Source: Alphaproteobacteria bacterium
Lineage (GTDB): Bacteria; Pseudomonadota; Alphaproteobacteria; Micropepsales; Micropepsaceae
Direction of reading: 5' to 3'
Length of the DNA stretch: 64,000 nucleotides
Assembly (NCBI GenBank): GCA_028871345.1
Contig: JAGWNK010000003.1
Span: 91,412 to 155,411, forward strand
The stretch's first letter is position 1. Each line of letters starts with the position of its first letter. Position numbers and translations under genes: made by a program. The notes beneath the pieces were generated by a model. The model had not been told where the DNA came from. It saw only the letters and a list, made by a program, of their open reading frames with translations, and did no database searches. Below, one piece after another: positions 26,204 to 36,391 of this stretch.

Positions 26204-27160
26204 TTGGACAAGCTGGTTTCCATGTTGCGCGCCGCGGGCGATCCCACACGGCTGCGCCTGCTGCTCCTGCTGCGACAGGCGGAACTGACGGTAAGCGAGC
26301 TGATCGAGATCATCGGCCAGAGCCAGCCGCGGGTCTCGCGCCACTTGAAGCTGCTGTGCGGGGCCGGGCTCATCGAGCGGTTCAAGGAGGGCAGCTGGGT
26401 CTTCTACCGGGCGGTCGACGAGGGCCAGGGCGCCACCCTGGGCACCACGCTGTCCACCCTGATGTCCGGTCCGCTGGCGAGCGACCTCAAGCGGCTGGCG
26501 GCGGTGCGCGATGCGCGGGCTGCGGAAGCGGCCGCCTTTTTCAAGGCGAACGCCTCGCAGTGGGGCCGCATTCGCGCCCTGCATGCGCCGGAACGCGAGG
26601 TCGAGGCGGCCATCGTGCGCCACTTCGCGGCCGCGCCCATTTCGCATTTGCTCGACGCCGGTACGGGCACGGGACGGATGCTCGAAGTCCTGGCGGCGCA
26701 TGCCAAGCGCGCCGTGGGCGTCGACGTGAGCCCGGAGATGCTGGCCATCGCCCGCGACCGGCTGATGCGAGAGAACCTGGCGCATTGCCAGGTGCGCCTG
26801 GCCGACACCTACCGCCTGCCGTTCTCAGCCGGCGCCTTCGACGCCGTGATCTTCCACCAGGTGCTCCATTACCTCGACGATCCGGGAGCGGCAGTGGCGG
26901 AAGCGGCGCGTGTCATGCGCCCCGGCGGCAAGCTGCTGATCGCGGATTTCGCCCAGCATGACCTGGAATTCCTGCGCCAGGACTTCGCGCATCGCCGCCT
27001 CGGCTTCTCCGATCGCGAGGTCCAGGGCTGGCTGCAGGTTGCCGGCCTCAAGGCGCTCTCCAGCGAAGCCATTGCACCGCCGGGAGGCTCGAAAGAGAAG
27101 CTGACCGTCAAGCTGTGGGTCGCCCATGCGCCGGCGAAATCGCGCGCGGAGGCCGCATGA
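26204..27160 (+). CDS. ArsR-family regulator fused to SAM methyltransferase domain (SahR-like)
   Basis: A 318-residue fusion. Residues 1-90 are an ArsR winged helix-turn-helix (DPTRLRLLLLLRQAELTV, then QSQPRVSRHLKLL as recognition helix) without the Cys metal sites of metal sensors. From about residue 145 a class I methyltransferase fold follows: motif I LLDAGTGTGRML, VGVDVSPEML and the post-motif FDAVIFHQVLHYLDD. SahR proteins with this layout sense S-adenosylhomocysteine and repress methionine-cycle genes. TTG start with an AAGGGAGGG site 5 bp upstream. The stop overlaps metF (ATGA). Confidence 0.82.
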   Translation: MDKLVSMLRAAGDPTRLRLLLLLRQAELTVSELIEIIGQSQPRVSRHLKLLCGAGLIERFKEGSWVFYRAVDEGQGATLGTTLSTLMSGPLASDLKRLAAVRDARAAEAAAFFKANASQWGRIRALHAPEREVEAAIVRHFAAAPISHLLDAGTGTGRMLEVLAAHAKRAVGVDVSPEMLAIARDRLMRENLAHCQVRLADTYRLPFSAGAFDAVIFHQVLHYLDDPGAAVAEAARVMRPGGKLLIADFAQHDLEFLRQDFAHRRLGFSDREVQGWLQVAGLKALSSEAIAPPGGSKEKLTVKLWVAHAPAKSRAEAA

Positions 27161-28041
27161 GCCTCAAGGATGTCGTCAGCGATTCGCGCCCGATCGGCGC
27201 CTCGTTCGAATTCTTCCCGCCCAAGACGGCCGAGATGGAAGAGCAGCTATGGGCGGCCGTGAAGCGGCTCGAACCGCTGGCGCCGACCTTCGTCTCGGTG
27301 ACCTACGGGGCAGGCGGCTCGACGCGCGATCGCACGCACACCACCGTGAAACGCCTGGTGGAGGAGACCTCGCTCAAGCCGGCCGCACACCTGACTTGCG
27401 TTGCGGCGCCCAGAAGCGAGGTGGACGACGTCATTCGCTCCTATTGGCGGGCAGGCGTGCGCCATATCGTGGCCCTGCGCGGCGACATGCCCGATCCCGA
27501 CCTTCCCTATGCGCCGCATCCCGAGGGCTATGGTTCGACGCCCGAACTCGTGGCGTCGATCCGCCGGATCGGCGACTTCACCGTCAGCGTCTCGTGCTAT
27601 CCCGAATGCCATCCCAGCTCGCCCTCGATCGAGCACGACCTCGACCTTCTCAAACGGAAGGTGGAGGCCGGCGCGTCGCGGGCCATCAGCCAGTTCTGCT
27701 TCAACAACGACGCCATGGCGCGCCTGCGCGACCGGGCGGACCGCTGGGGCATCCGCGTTCCCATCGTGCCGGGGCTGATGCCGACGACGAACTTCAAGGG
27801 CGTGGTGCGGATGGCGGGGCGCTGCGGCGCCAGCATCCCCGACTGGCTCGCCCGCCTCTATGACGGCCTCGACCGCGACCCGGAGAGCCGGCGCATCGTG
27901 GCGTCCGCCGTGCTGGCCGAGCAGGTGATGGATCTGCACCGCCACGGCTTCGACCAATTCCATTTCTACACGTTGAATCAGGCGGACCTGACCTATGCGA
28001 CCTGCCGCATCCTGGGTCTGGCGCCGAAGGAACACGCATGA
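27157..28041 (+). CDS. metF: Methylenetetrahydrofolate reductase
   Basis: A 294-residue FAD-dependent TIM-barrel enzyme that reduces 5,10-methylene-THF to 5-methyl-THF, the methyl donor for MetH. Family marks: FEFFPPKT at the N-terminus, [13 protein letters not shown], the FAD/folate loop [20 protein letters not shown] and PGLMPTTNF. Normal bacterial length without the eukaryotic regulatory domain. It sits between the regulator and metH with 4-bp overlaps on both sides, so the three are one operon and probably one transcript. Confidence 0.95.
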   Translation: MSLKDVVSDSRPIGASFEFFPPKTAEMEEQLWAAVKRLEPLAPTFVSVTYGAGGSTRDRTHTTVKRLVEETSLKPAAHLTCVAAPRSEVDDVIRSYWRAGVRHIVALRGDMPDPDLPYAPHPEGYGSTPELVASIRRIGDFTVSVSCYPECHPSSPSIEHDLDLLKRKVEAGASRAISQFCFNNDAMARLRDRADRWGIRVPIVPGLMPTTNFKGVVRMAGRCGASIPDWLARLYDGLDRDPESRRIVASAVLAEQVMDLHRHGFDQFHFYTLNQADLTYATCRILGLAPKEHA

Positions 28042-31000
28042 GCTTCGACCGGGCCGCACGTATCCGCTGGATGAAAGAGGAGGCGCAGAAGCGCATCCTG
28101 CTGCTGGACGGTTCGTGGGGCGCCCTGATTCAGACCTACAAGCTCGGCGAAGACGACTTCCGCGGCAGCCGCTTCGGCAATCACACCACCGATCTCAAGG
28201 GCAACAACGATCTCTTGACCCTGACGCGGCCCGACGTCATCCGCGAGATCGGCAATGCCTACATCTCCGCCGGCGCCGACATCCTGGAGACCAACACCTT
28301 CACGGCTACCGAGACTTCGCAGGCCGATTACGGGCTGGCGCATCTGGTCGGCGAGATCAATTTCGAGGGTGCGCGGCTGGCGCGTGAGATCTGCGATTCC
28401 CGATCCACGGCCGACCGCCCGCGGATCGTCGCGGGAATTCTCGGGCCCACCAACCGCACGGCGTCGATTTCTCCCGACGTCAACGATCCGGCGTTCCGCA
28501 ACATCACCTTCGACGCGCTGCGGCGCACCTATCGCGAAGCCGCTCTCGGCCTGATCAAGGGCGGCGCCGATCTGCTGATGGTCGAGACGATCTTCGACAC
28601 GCTCAACGCCAAGGCTGCGATCTTCGCCATCGAAGAGGCGTTCGACGAGCTGGGCGAGCGGCTGCCGGTCTGGATCTCGGGCACCATCACCGATCTGTCG
28701 GGCCGCACGCTGACGGGGCAGACGCCGGAAGCCTTCTGGCATTCGGTGCGCCATGCTTCGCCGCTTGCGGTCGGCCTCAACTGCGCGCTGGGCGCCAAGG
28801 AGCTGCGCCAGTACGTGGCCGCGATCTCGGCTGTGGCCGACACGCTGGTCAGCGCCCATCCGAACGCCGGTCTGCCCAACGAATTCGGCGGCTATGACGA
28901 CACGCCCGAGCAGATGGCCGAGAAGCTCGGCGAGTTCGCCCGCTCGGGCATCGTCAACATCGTGGGCGGCTGCTGCGGCACGACGCCCGCGCACATCAAG
29001 GCCTTCGCCGAGGCCGTGGCCGGCGTGGCGCCGCGCAAGGTTCCGGAAAAGCCGCGGCACCTCAGGTTGTCCGGCCTGGAGGCGTTCACGCTCACGCCCG
29101 ACATGAATTTCGTCAACATCGGCGAACGCACCAACATCACGGGCTCGGCCAGGTTCCGCAAGCTGATCGCGGCCGACAACTACGAAGGCGCACTCGACGT
29201 GGCGCGCAGCCAGGTCGAGAACGGGGCCCAGATCATCGACATCAACATGGACGAGGGCCTGATCGATTCCGAAGCCGCCATGACGCGCTTCCTCAACCTG
29301 ATCGCCGGCGAGCCCGACATCGCCAAGGTGCCGATCATGATCGACAGCTCCAAATGGAGCGTCATCGAGGCGGGCCTCAAATGCGTCCAGGGCAAGCCGA
29401 TCGTCAACTCCATCTCGCTCAAGGAGGGCGAAGAACCCTTCGTGGCGCATGCCCGCCAGGTACGCCGGTACGGCGCCGCGGTGGTGGTGATGGCGTTCGA
29501 CGAGCAGGGCCAGGCGGACACGCGCGCCCGCAAGTTCGAGATTTGCCGGCGCGCCTACCGCATTCTTGTCGACAAGGTCGGCTTCCCGCCGGAAGACATC
29601 ATCTTCGATCCCAACATCTTCGCGGTGGCCACCGGCATCGAGGAGCACAACGAATACGGCGCCGCCTTCATCGACGCGGCCGAGCGCATCCGCAAGGAGC
29701 TGCCCCACGTCCACGTCTCGGGCGGGGTGTCGAACTTCTCCTTCTCGTTCCGCGGCAACGACACGGTGCGCGAGGCGATGCATTCCGTATTCCTGTTCCA
29801 TGCGATCAAGGCGGGCATGGACATGGGCATCGTCAATGCCGGCCAGCTCGCGGTCTATCAGGACATCCCGACGCCGTTGCGCGAAGGCGTCGAGGACGTG
29901 CTGTTCAACCGGCGACCGGATGCGACCGAGCGGCTGCTCGATCTCGCCCAGCGCTACAAGGGCGGCACCGCCACGGCTGCCGTGGAAGACGCCGCCTGGC
30001 GATCGCTGCCCGTCGCCGAGCGCCTGTCGCACGCCCTGGTCCACGGCATCGACGCCTATGTGACCGAGGACACCGAGGAGGCTCGCGCCCATGCGGCGCG
30101 GCCGCTCGACGTCATCGAAGGCCCGCTGATGGCCGGCATGAACGTGGTCGGCGACCTGTTCGGCTCGGGCAAGATGTTCCTGCCGCAGGTCGTGAAGTCG
30201 GCGCGCGTCATGAAGAAGGCGGTCGCTTATCTCCTGCCGTTCATGGAGGTCGACCAGGCCAAGCGCGAGGTGAAGGAACCCGCAGGTCGCATCGTCATGG
30301 CCACGGTCAAGGGCGACGTGCATGACATCGGCAAGAACATCGTCGGCGTCGTGCTTCAGTGCAACGGCTACGAGGTCATCGATCTCGGCGTCATGACGCC
30401 GGCGCAGAAGATCCTGGACACCGCGAAAGAGAAGCGCGCCAACCTGATCGGCCTGTCGGGCCTGATCACTCCTTCGCTCGACGAGATGTGCCATGTGGCC
30501 GCCGAGATGGAGCGGCAGGGCTTCGACATCCCGCTGCTGATCGGCGGCGCCACGACTTCGCGGGTGCACACCGCGGTCAAGATCGATCCCAACTACCGCC
30601 GCGGCCAGGCGGTGTACGTGGTCGATGCCTCGCGTGCGGTGGGCGTGGCTTCCAGCCTTCTCAGCAAGGACGCCAATGCCGCTTTCGTCGCCAATGTGCG
30701 CCGCGAATACGCGGAGATCGCCCGCGCTCATGCCGAGCAGCATGCCCCCGGGCTGAGGCTGAAGCTCGCCCAGGCTCGCGCCAACAAGCCGAAGCTGGAT
30801 TGGTCGGCCTACCGGCCGGCGGTGCCGAGCTTCCTCGGGGTGCGGTCGTATGATCACTACGACCTGTCGCGGCTGGTGCGCTACATCGACTGGACGCCGT
30901 TCTTCCATACCTGGGAGCTGGTCGGCCGCTTTCCCACGATCCTCGAGGACGACAAGTACGGCGCCGCCGCGCGCAGCCTGTTCGCCGATGCCCAGGCCAT

Positions 31001-31748
31001 GCTGAAGAAGATCGCGGACGAGAAGTGGCTGCGGGCCCGCGCCGCGCTGGGCTTCTTCCCCGCCAACGCGGAGGGTGACGACGACATCGCGGTCTATGCC
31101 GACGAAACCCGCCGGGATCGCATCGCCACGTTCTATTCGCTGCGCCAGCAGATGACGCGCGACAAGGACAAGCCCAATATGGCGCTGGCCGATTTCATCG
31201 CGCCCCACGGCATCGCCGACTACATCGGAGGCTTCGCGGTCACCACCGGATTCGGCGAGGAGGCGCGCATCAAGGCGTTCGAGGCGGACAAGGACGACTA
31301 CTCCGCCATCCTCCTGCGCGCCCTGGCGGACCGCCTGGCGGAAGCCTTCGCCGAGCACCTGCACGAACGCGTGCGGCGCGAACTGTGGGGCTATGCGCCG
31401 GACGAGAATCTCACCAGCGAGCAGTTGATCGCCGAGGCCTATCGCGGCATCCGTCCGGCGCCGGGTTATCCCTCGCAGCCCGACCACACCGAGAAGGGCA
31501 CGTTGTTCCGCCTGATCGAGGCCGAAGCCGCGGGCCTCGAGCTCACCGAAAGCTTCATGATGCGGCCCGGCTCATCGGTATCGGGCCTTTACTTCGCGCA
31601 TCCTGAGAGCCGCTATTTCGGCGTTGGGCGCGTCGAAAGGGACCAGGTGGAGGATTACGCGCGCCGCAAAGGCTGGACGGTCGGGGAGGCGGAACGTTGG
31701 CTGGCACCGATCCTCAACTACAATCCACGGCAGATCGCCGCTGCCTGA
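28038..31748 (+). CDS. metH: Cobalamin-dependent methionine synthase
   Basis: A 1236-residue full-length MetH. Domains in order: homocysteine/zinc domain (about 1-325, Zn ligands C249 in GLNCALG and C312-C313 in GGCCGTTP), methyl-THF pterin domain (about 355-610, [20 protein letters not shown]), B12 cap and cobalamin-binding domain (lower axial His762 in [11 protein letters not shown]) and C-terminal SAM-binding reactivation domain (from about 890, [12 protein letters not shown]). All four parts are present, so no separate MetE-like subunit is needed. Requires cobalamin made or imported elsewhere. Confidence 0.97.
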   Translation: MSFDRAARIRWMKEEAQKRILLLDGSWGALIQTYKLGEDDFRGSRFGNHTTDLKGNNDLLTLTRPDVIREIGNAYISAGADILETNTFTATETSQADYGLAHLVGEINFEGARLAREICDSRSTADRPRIVAGILGPTNRTASISPDVNDPAFRNITFDALRRTYREAALGLIKGGADLLMVETIFDTLNAKAAIFAIEEAFDELGERLPVWISGTITDLSGRTLTGQTPEAFWHSVRHASPLAVGLNCALGAKELRQYVAAISAVADTLVSAHPNAGLPNEFGGYDDTPEQMAEKLGEFARSGIVNIVGGCCGTTPAHIKAFAEAVAGVAPRKVPEKPRHLRLSGLEAFTLTPDMNFVNIGERTNITGSARFRKLIAADNYEGALDVARSQVENGAQIIDINMDEGLIDSEAAMTRFLNLIAGEPDIAKVPIMIDSSKWSVIEAGLKCVQGKPIVNSISLKEGEEPFVAHARQVRRYGAAVVVMAFDEQGQADTRARKFEICRRAYRILVDKVGFPPEDIIFDPNIFAVATGIEEHNEYGAAFIDAAERIRKELPHVHVSGGVSNFSFSFRGNDTVREAMHSVFLFHAIKAGMDMGIVNAGQLAVYQDIPTPLREGVEDVLFNRRPDATERLLDLAQRYKGGTATAAVEDAAWRSLPVAERLSHALVHGIDAYVTEDTEEARAHAARPLDVIEGPLMAGMNVVGDLFGSGKMFLPQVVKSARVMKKAVAYLLPFMEVDQAKREVKEPAGRIVMATVKGDVHDIGKNIVGVVLQCNGYEVIDLGVMTPAQKILDTAKEKRANLIGLSGLITPSLDEMCHVAAEMERQGFDIPLLIGGATTSRVHTAVKIDPNYRRGQAVYVVDASRAVGVASSLLSKDANAAFVANVRREYAEIARAHAEQHAPGLRLKLAQARANKPKLDWSAYRPAVPSFLGVRSYDHYDLSRLVRYIDWTPFFHTWELVGRFPTILEDDKYGAAARSLFADAQAMLKKIADEKWLRARAALGFFPANAEGDDDIAVYADETRRDRIATFYSLRQQMTRDKDKPNMALADFIAPHGIADYIGGFAVTTGFGEEARIKAFEADKDDYSAILLRALADRLAEAFAEHLHERVRRELWGYAPDENLTSEQLIAEAYRGIRPAPGYPSQPDHTEKGTLFRLIEAEAAGLELTESFMMRPGSSVSGLYFAHPESRYFGVGRVERDQVEDYARRKGWTVGEAERWLAPILNYNPRQIAAA

Positions 31749-31871
31749 TTTCACGGGTGCCGGGCGCCGGGTTGCACTAGCAAGGCCGTCCAGGCGGGTC
31801 GGGAACACGCCTTCAATTGAAAGTTGTTCGCCGGTTTCGTACCATCTGCGTTAGGGGACGGGGCGAAGACG

Positions 31872-32711
31872 ATGCGCCAGGTTTTGAGACTCGCGCTGGT
31901 GGTTGCGGCTTGTGCGGGCGGGGCTTTTGCGTCCGCTTACGACGATTTCAGCCGGGGTGTGAACGCCATCAACCGCAACCAGCCCGACGTCGCCATCGCG
32001 GCATTCACCGCTGCGCTGAACGCCGGCGATCTGGCGGCGGGCTACGTGCCGAACGCGCATATGGGCCGCGCGCGGGCCTATCTTTTCAAGGGCAAATGTG
32101 CCGAGGCGCTGGCGGATCTGGATGCGGTGCTTGCCGCCAAGCCCAACGACGTCCAGGCCCTGACGAGCCGCGGCGGCGCCTATGCCTGCCTGAAGAAGCC
32201 GGATGCGGCGACGGCCGATTTCAACCGGGCGCTGGCGCTGCAGCCGTCGGCGGGGCTTTACGAGGCCGTCGGCCACTATCAATGGCAGTTCAGCCGGTTC
32301 GCCGAAGCCGCGAGAGATTTCGCCCAGGCCGTCAAGCTGGCGCCCGAGGACGCCGAGCACGGCCCCTATCTGGTGATCTGGTATTTCATCTCCGCCGACC
32401 GCGGCGGAACGCTCGACCCCGCCGTAGTGAAGGACGGCGAGAAGCGCTTCGACAGCCGAGATTGGCCGCGACCGATCCTGCAATTCTTTGACGGCAAGAT
32501 CGCGGTCGAGAAAGTCTTCGAATTGGCGGCCGATCGCGACGCGACGACGGCCACGAACCAGAAATGCGAAGCCGATTTCTATGTCGCGGAGTGGCAGCTC
32601 GCGCGCAAGAATCCCGATGCGGCGAAGCCGCTCCTGCAGCAAGCGAGAGCGGAATGCCCGCACAACTTCATCGAATATTTTGCCGCGCAGACGGAAATCG
32701 ACCGGCCATGA
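31872..32711 (+). CDS. Secreted TPR-repeat protein
   Basis: A 279-residue protein with a signal peptide (VLRLALVVAACAGGAFA) followed by tandem tetratricopeptide repeats, for example AYDDFSRGVNAINRNQPDVA, AYLFKGKCAEALADLDAVL and GAYACLKKPDAATADFNRAL. The layout resembles NlpI-like and related periplasmic scaffold proteins. Its stop overlaps the start of the secreted aspartic protease, so the TPR protein may hold or regulate that protease (inference). ATG 31872 chosen because the signal peptide starts there; an in-frame start at 31824 is less likely. Confidence 0.75.
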   Translation: MRQVLRLALVVAACAGGAFASAYDDFSRGVNAINRNQPDVAIAAFTAALNAGDLAAGYVPNAHMGRARAYLFKGKCAEALADLDAVLAAKPNDVQALTSRGGAYACLKKPDAATADFNRALALQPSAGLYEAVGHYQWQFSRFAEAARDFAQAVKLAPEDAEHGPYLVIWYFISADRGGTLDPAVVKDGEKRFDSRDWPRPILQFFDGKIAVEKVFELAADRDATTATNQKCEADFYVAEWQLARKNPDAAKPLLQQARAECPHNFIEYFAAQTEIDRP

Positions 32712-33616
32712 TCGATCGGCTCCCATGGGGAGGTTTCTTGGCCGCATTGGCGCTGCTGGTTCTTTCAGCTTTGCCGGCAAGCGCGGATTCCGAAAACTGC
32801 AAGCTCGAACGCTACGCGAGTCTGCCCATCGCGATCGAAAGCGCGGGCCGTGTCACCGTTCCGGTTTCCCTTCAGGGCGAAGAGGTCAATCTGCTCGTCG
32901 ATACGGGCGGTGTTTTCTCGATGATATCGCGGCGCGTCGTGGACCGGCTGAAACTTCACCCGCAGATGATCTATATGCAGTCGCTGCAGATGTTCGGCGG
33001 GCGCACCCTGGATCATTTCGTGACCGTGCCGGAGATCAAGATCGGCGCCATGGTCGGCAAGAACCGGGATTTCGTGGTGATTCCGGACGACTACCTGGCG
33101 TCGGACGACGACGGAATCCTCGCCACCGACATCCTGGCCGCCATGGACGTCGATTTCGACATGGCCGGAGGAAAGGTGGCCCTGTTCTCGCACGACCATT
33201 GCGAAGGCAAGGTCGTCTACTGGACGCATGATCCCTATGCGGCGGTCCCGTTCAAGCTCGACGACGAGCGGCACATGAAGATCGACGTCACGCTCGACGG
33301 CAAGGACGTCCCCGCCTTCATCGATACGGGGTCTTTCGATTCCGCCATGAGCCTGGAGACGGCGGCCGACATTTTCGGCCTCGATGTCGCGGCATTGAAG
33401 AAGAACGACGGCCGGCACGCGTTCAAGCTGTTGTCGTTCGACGGCGTGGCGGTCGCGAATCCCAACATCAATCTCATCCCCGACGAGGAGAGCAAGATCA
33501 TGGGCGGCTACGGCCAGCCCAAACTGCTGATCGGCATGGGAATCCTCCGCCAGCTCCATTTCTACATCGCGTTCCGGGAACGCGTGATGTACGTCACGCC
33601 GGCCGACGCCAAGTAG
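32708..33616 (+). CDS. Secreted retropepsin-like aspartic protease with two active-site motifs
   Basis: A 302-residue protein with an N-terminal signal peptide (FLAALALLVLSALPASA) and two D-T-G catalytic signatures, LVDTGGVFSM near residue 66 and FIDTGSFDSAM near residue 202. Both halves are followed by the hydrophobic strand typical of retropepsin lobes, so the two lobes of an aspartic protease active site lie in a single chain. Substrate unknown; likely periplasmic. Coupled by ATGA to the TPR gene, convergent with the LysE-type exporter 6 bp away. Confidence 0.75.
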   Translation: MIDRLPWGGFLAALALLVLSALPASADSENCKLERYASLPIAIESAGRVTVPVSLQGEEVNLLVDTGGVFSMISRRVVDRLKLHPQMIYMQSLQMFGGRTLDHFVTVPEIKIGAMVGKNRDFVVIPDDYLASDDDGILATDILAAMDVDFDMAGGKVALFSHDHCEGKVVYWTHDPYAAVPFKLDDERHMKIDVTLDGKDVPAFIDTGSFDSAMSLETAADIFGLDVAALKKNDGRHAFKLLSFDGVAVANPNINLIPDEESKIMGGYGQPKLLIGMGILRQLHFYIAFRERVMYVTPADAK

Positions 33617-33622
33617 AAGTCT

Positions 33623-34243
33623 TCAGCGCCGCTCGAAGGCGACAAGGCGGAGCGCGAGACCGAGCATCACGCTGGCCGAGATCCAGCCCAGAATCTTTCC
33701 GATGGTCGGGTTGCGGCGCATGCGCCCGGCCAAACGGCCGCCGCCCAGCGCCACGGCGCAATTGACCGTGGTGCCGGAGGCGACAAAAGCGACGCCGAGC
33801 ACCAGAATCTGCAGCCAGGCCGGCAGTCCGCCGACTGCCACGAACTGCGGCAGGTAGGCGATGAAGAAGATCGCGACCTTCGGGTTGAGGAGGTCGGTCA
33901 GCAGTCCCTGCCGGAAGGCGGCGTGCACGCTCGCCTCCTGCGCGGCCCGGAGCTGCGGCGGATGACGGATCATCCCGACGGCCACCCATACGAGATACGC
34001 CGCACCGCCGTAGCGGACGAGGTCGAAGGCCAGCGGCGATGCCGCGAGCAGCGCTGCCAGGCCCAGCGCCGTCAGGATCGTGTAGAGGAGCGCGCCCGAA
34101 CCGATCCCCAGGGCGGCGGCAATGCCGGCACGCGTACCGCGGTGTGCCGCCTGCGCCAGAACGAAGGTCATGTCGGGGCCGGGCGCGAGATTAAGCGCCA
34201 GCGCCCCGGTCATGAACAGCAGAAGGAGATTCAGATCGGCCAT
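33623..34243 (-). CDS. LysE/RhtB-family amino acid exporter
   Basis: A 206-residue inner-membrane protein with six predicted helices and the family opening LALNLAPGPDMTFVLAQAAHRG (only the central part is diagnostic) plus LLTDLLNPKVAIFFIAYLPQF. LysE/RhtB members export amino acids such as lysine, threonine or homoserine; the substrate here cannot be read from sequence. The ATG abuts the stop codon of the upstream PEBP gene with no spacing, so the two are one transcript. Confidence 0.88.
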   Translation of the reverse strand: MADLNLLLLFMTGALALNLAPGPDMTFVLAQAAHRGTRAGIAAALGIGSGALLYTILTALGLAALLAASPLAFDLVRYGGAAYLVWVAVGMIRHPPQLRAAQEASVHAAFRQGLLTDLLNPKVAIFFIAYLPQFVAVGGLPAWLQILVLGVAFVASGTTVNCAVALGGGRLAGRMRRNPTIGKILGWISASVMLGLALRLVAFERR

Positions 34244-34786
34244 CTATTTTCCGAAGCTGGCGACGATCGAAGCGTGCGCAAGGCTTTGACGGCGTATCTC
34301 ATTGTCGACTTTGGCGGGCGGATCGGTCGGCTTCGCGTCCAGCCGGGCGACCTTCAACGCATAGACGGTGAAGACGTAATGGTGCGGCTTGCCCGGCGGC
34401 GGACACGGGCCGCCATAGCCGGTCGTCCGGAAGTCGGTCACGCTCTGCACCGCGGACGGCGGCAGGCCAACCCCGCTGGCGGCATTCTCGGCCAGCCCGA
34501 TCACCTGCGCGGGAATGTCAAACACCAGCCAATGCCACCAGCCGCCGGGGTGGGGCGCATCGGGATCGTAGACCGTGATGGCGAAACTCTTCGTGCCGGC
34601 GGGCGCTTCGGACCAGCTGAGAGCCGGCGAGACGTTGTCGCCGTTGTAACCATAGCCGTTGAAGACGTGCTTGTTGGGGATCACGCCGCCGTTGCTCAGC
34701 GTGGGGCTTTTGACCGTGAAGTTGGCGTTCGCCGTCACGGCGAAGGCCATCACCGCCGCGAACGCAACGATCAGTCCTGTTCTCAT
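34244..34786 (-). CDS. YbhB/YbcL-type PEBP (Raf kinase inhibitor-like) protein, exported
   Basis: A 180-residue protein of the phosphatidylethanolamine-binding family with a signal peptide (GLIVAFAAVMAFAVTANA). Signature blocks DPDAPHPGGWWHWLVFDIP and GYGGPCPPPGKPHHYVF form the anion-binding pocket. Bacterial members bind small anions or act as inhibitors; no specific role is established. ATG 34786 gives a proper signal peptide; a TTG at 34804 is also in frame. The stop is immediately followed by the LysE-type gene. Confidence 0.9.
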   Translation of the reverse strand: MRTGLIVAFAAVMAFAVTANANFTVKSPTLSNGGVIPNKHVFNGYGYNGDNVSPALSWSEAPAGTKSFAITVYDPDAPHPGGWWHWLVFDIPAQVIGLAENAASGVGLPPSAVQSVTDFRTTGYGGPCPPPGKPHHYVFTVYALKVARLDAKPTDPPAKVDNEIRRQSLAHASIVASFGK

Positions 34787-35144
34787 TCGAATCTGTCGCC
34801 CCAATTGACCGCGAACATCCGGTGCGCCCTAACCGTAAGGCACGGGCCCGGTCCTTGGGAACGCGTCAACCCCGCCCGGGGTGCCAGAGCGACTGGGCCA
34901 GGGGGGAGTGCGACGAGCGGTTGCCTGAAAATTCATGAGGCGGCCGGCGCGTTTCGCGCCGTAGCCGCCTCATGCTGCCCCCTTCAATGCGGACCCTATC
35001 GTGCCGCGGAGTATGCCCCCCTGTCTTGCCGTTGGATCCGCGGCCCGCGAAGTAGTTCAAAATCGACCCCGTGACGCAACGGTCCAAGCATGACGGACAT
35101 GCAATTTTCGCCGCATGTTGTCCCGCGGCAACAATTCGTCAGGG
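34787..35144. other. 358-bp spacer between dcd and the PEBP gene
   Basis: No credible ORF. Holds the strong hairpin at 34934-34974 and GC-rich filler on both sides; the PEBP promoter should lie between that hairpin and 34786 on the minus strand, but no clear boxes were found. Confidence 0.5.
34934..34974 (-). terminator. 41-nt near-perfect hairpin after dcd
   Basis: Outer arms CATGAGGCGGC (34934-34944) and GCCGCCTCATG (34964-34974) and inner arms CGGCGCG (34945-34951) and CGCGCCG (34955-34961) pair perfectly around a TTT loop with only a TA bulge: 18 base pairs in all. On the minus strand it is followed by AATTTTC, so it may terminate dcd transcription. The T-run is short, so another structural role is possible. 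Confidence 0.5.
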
Positions 35145-36284
35145 TTAACAGTGGAAGTGTTTAGAAAGCTTCAAACCTTGGCGCTGGTAATGGGACCCGA
35201 TGCCCTCGCCATACGCTTCGGCCGGGACCTCCGTCAGTCGCTCGAACACCAGCCGGCCGATGATCTGGCCGTGCTCCAGGATGAACGGGACTTCGTGCGA
35301 ACGCACCTCCAGGACGGCGCGAGCGGACGGCGGGCGCCCGGCCGCATAGCCGAATCCAGGATCGAAGAAACCGGCATAGTGGACGCGAAACTCGCCGACC
35401 AGCGGGTTGAAGGCGACCATCTCGGCGGCAAATTCGGGCGGGATCGCCACAGCCTCGCGCGAGGCCAGGATATAGAATTCGTCGGGGTCCAGAACGATCG
35501 CGCCCGACCGGCTGGCGTCGATGGGGTCCCAATAATCGAGCGGGTCGAGGGCGTCGCGCTTGTCGATGTCGATGATTCCGGTGTGCCGCTTGGCGCGCCA
35601 GCCGACGTGGCGGCTTGCCGCCGTGCCGATCAAATCCACGCTGAGAGCCAGACCGTTGTCGATGTCGGCGTCGCCATCCACCAGCGGCGATTCGGCGTGC
35701 AGCCTCTTCAGCTGGGTGTCCGTGAACTGCGGCGACCCCCGGCGGACGCGCAGCTGGTTGAGGCGGGAACCTTTGCGCACCAGCACCGGGAAGGTGCGCG
35801 GCGAGATCTCCGCATACAGAGGACCGTGATAGCCGGGCTCGATGCGGTCGAAGACCTGGGCACGGTCCGTGATCAAGCGGGTGAAGACGTCTAGCCGGCC
35901 CGTGGAACTCTTCGGATTGGCGATGCCGGAGACGCGGAACGAGAATTCGGCGCTTTCCAGCAGCGGCACGACATAGACGCAGCCCGTTTCGAGGACCGCC
36001 CCGTTCGACAGGTCGATCTCGTGCAGCGCGACGGTGGCCAGCTTATCGCGCACCGTGGCCTGCGGGCCGGGCAGGAAGCTGGCGCGCACGCGCCACGCCA
36101 CCGCCCCGAGGCGAAGATCGATGCTCGCCGGCTGGATTTGCGCATCGTCGATGTCCTCCGCGGCCACCACCTCGCGGCGGGCGCGCACCAGGCGCTTCAG
36201 CACGTGGCCGGGCAGGATGCCCGTGGTATACTTGCCGTAGCTCTCTGGCTCTTCGCCGGGGAAAAGACTCTCGTCGGTTGTCAT
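35145..36284 (-). CDS. dcd: 2'-deoxycytidine 5'-triphosphate deaminase, long alphaproteobacterial form
   Basis: A 379-residue protein made of two dUTPase/Dcd-like trimerising domains. First half: IQPASIDLRLG and the SSTGRLDVFTRLITDR loop; second half: DPDEFYILASRE and EFRVHYAGFFDPGFGYA. It is about twice the length of the enterobacterial Dcd (about 190 residues), which is normal for the alphaproteobacterial form. It deaminates dCTP to dUTP in thymidylate supply. ATG at 36284 chosen; an ATG at 36296 adds four residues. Confidence 0.88.
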   Translation of the reverse strand: MTTDESLFPGEEPESYGKYTTGILPGHVLKRLVRARREVVAAEDIDDAQIQPASIDLRLGAVAWRVRASFLPGPQATVRDKLATVALHEIDLSNGAVLETGCVYVVPLLESAEFSFRVSGIANPKSSTGRLDVFTRLITDRAQVFDRIEPGYHGPLYAEISPRTFPVLVRKGSRLNQLRVRRGSPQFTDTQLKRLHAESPLVDGDADIDNGLALSVDLIGTAASRHVGWRAKRHTGIIDIDKRDALDPLDYWDPIDASRSGAIVLDPDEFYILASREAVAIPPEFAAEMVAFNPLVGEFRVHYAGFFDPGFGYAAGRPPSARAVLEVRSHEVPFILEHGQIIGRLVFERLTEVPAEAYGEGIGSHYQRQGLKLSKHFHC

Positions 36285-36391
36285 GGCCGGGACCATATCG
36301 CCCCGGGACCGCGTCCGTCACCCGTGGGCTCGAGTAACTCACGACTTTTGCGGCCGGCTCCTCCCGAATCGGGTCCTTCGGACGATGCCGC

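Noticed and set aside
27993..31487. 1164-codon open frame on the minus strand opposite metF-metH
   Set aside because: It is the mirror of metH codon bias in GC-rich DNA; no motif, unusual His/Asp/Arg composition, and the plus strand encodes a complete MetH.
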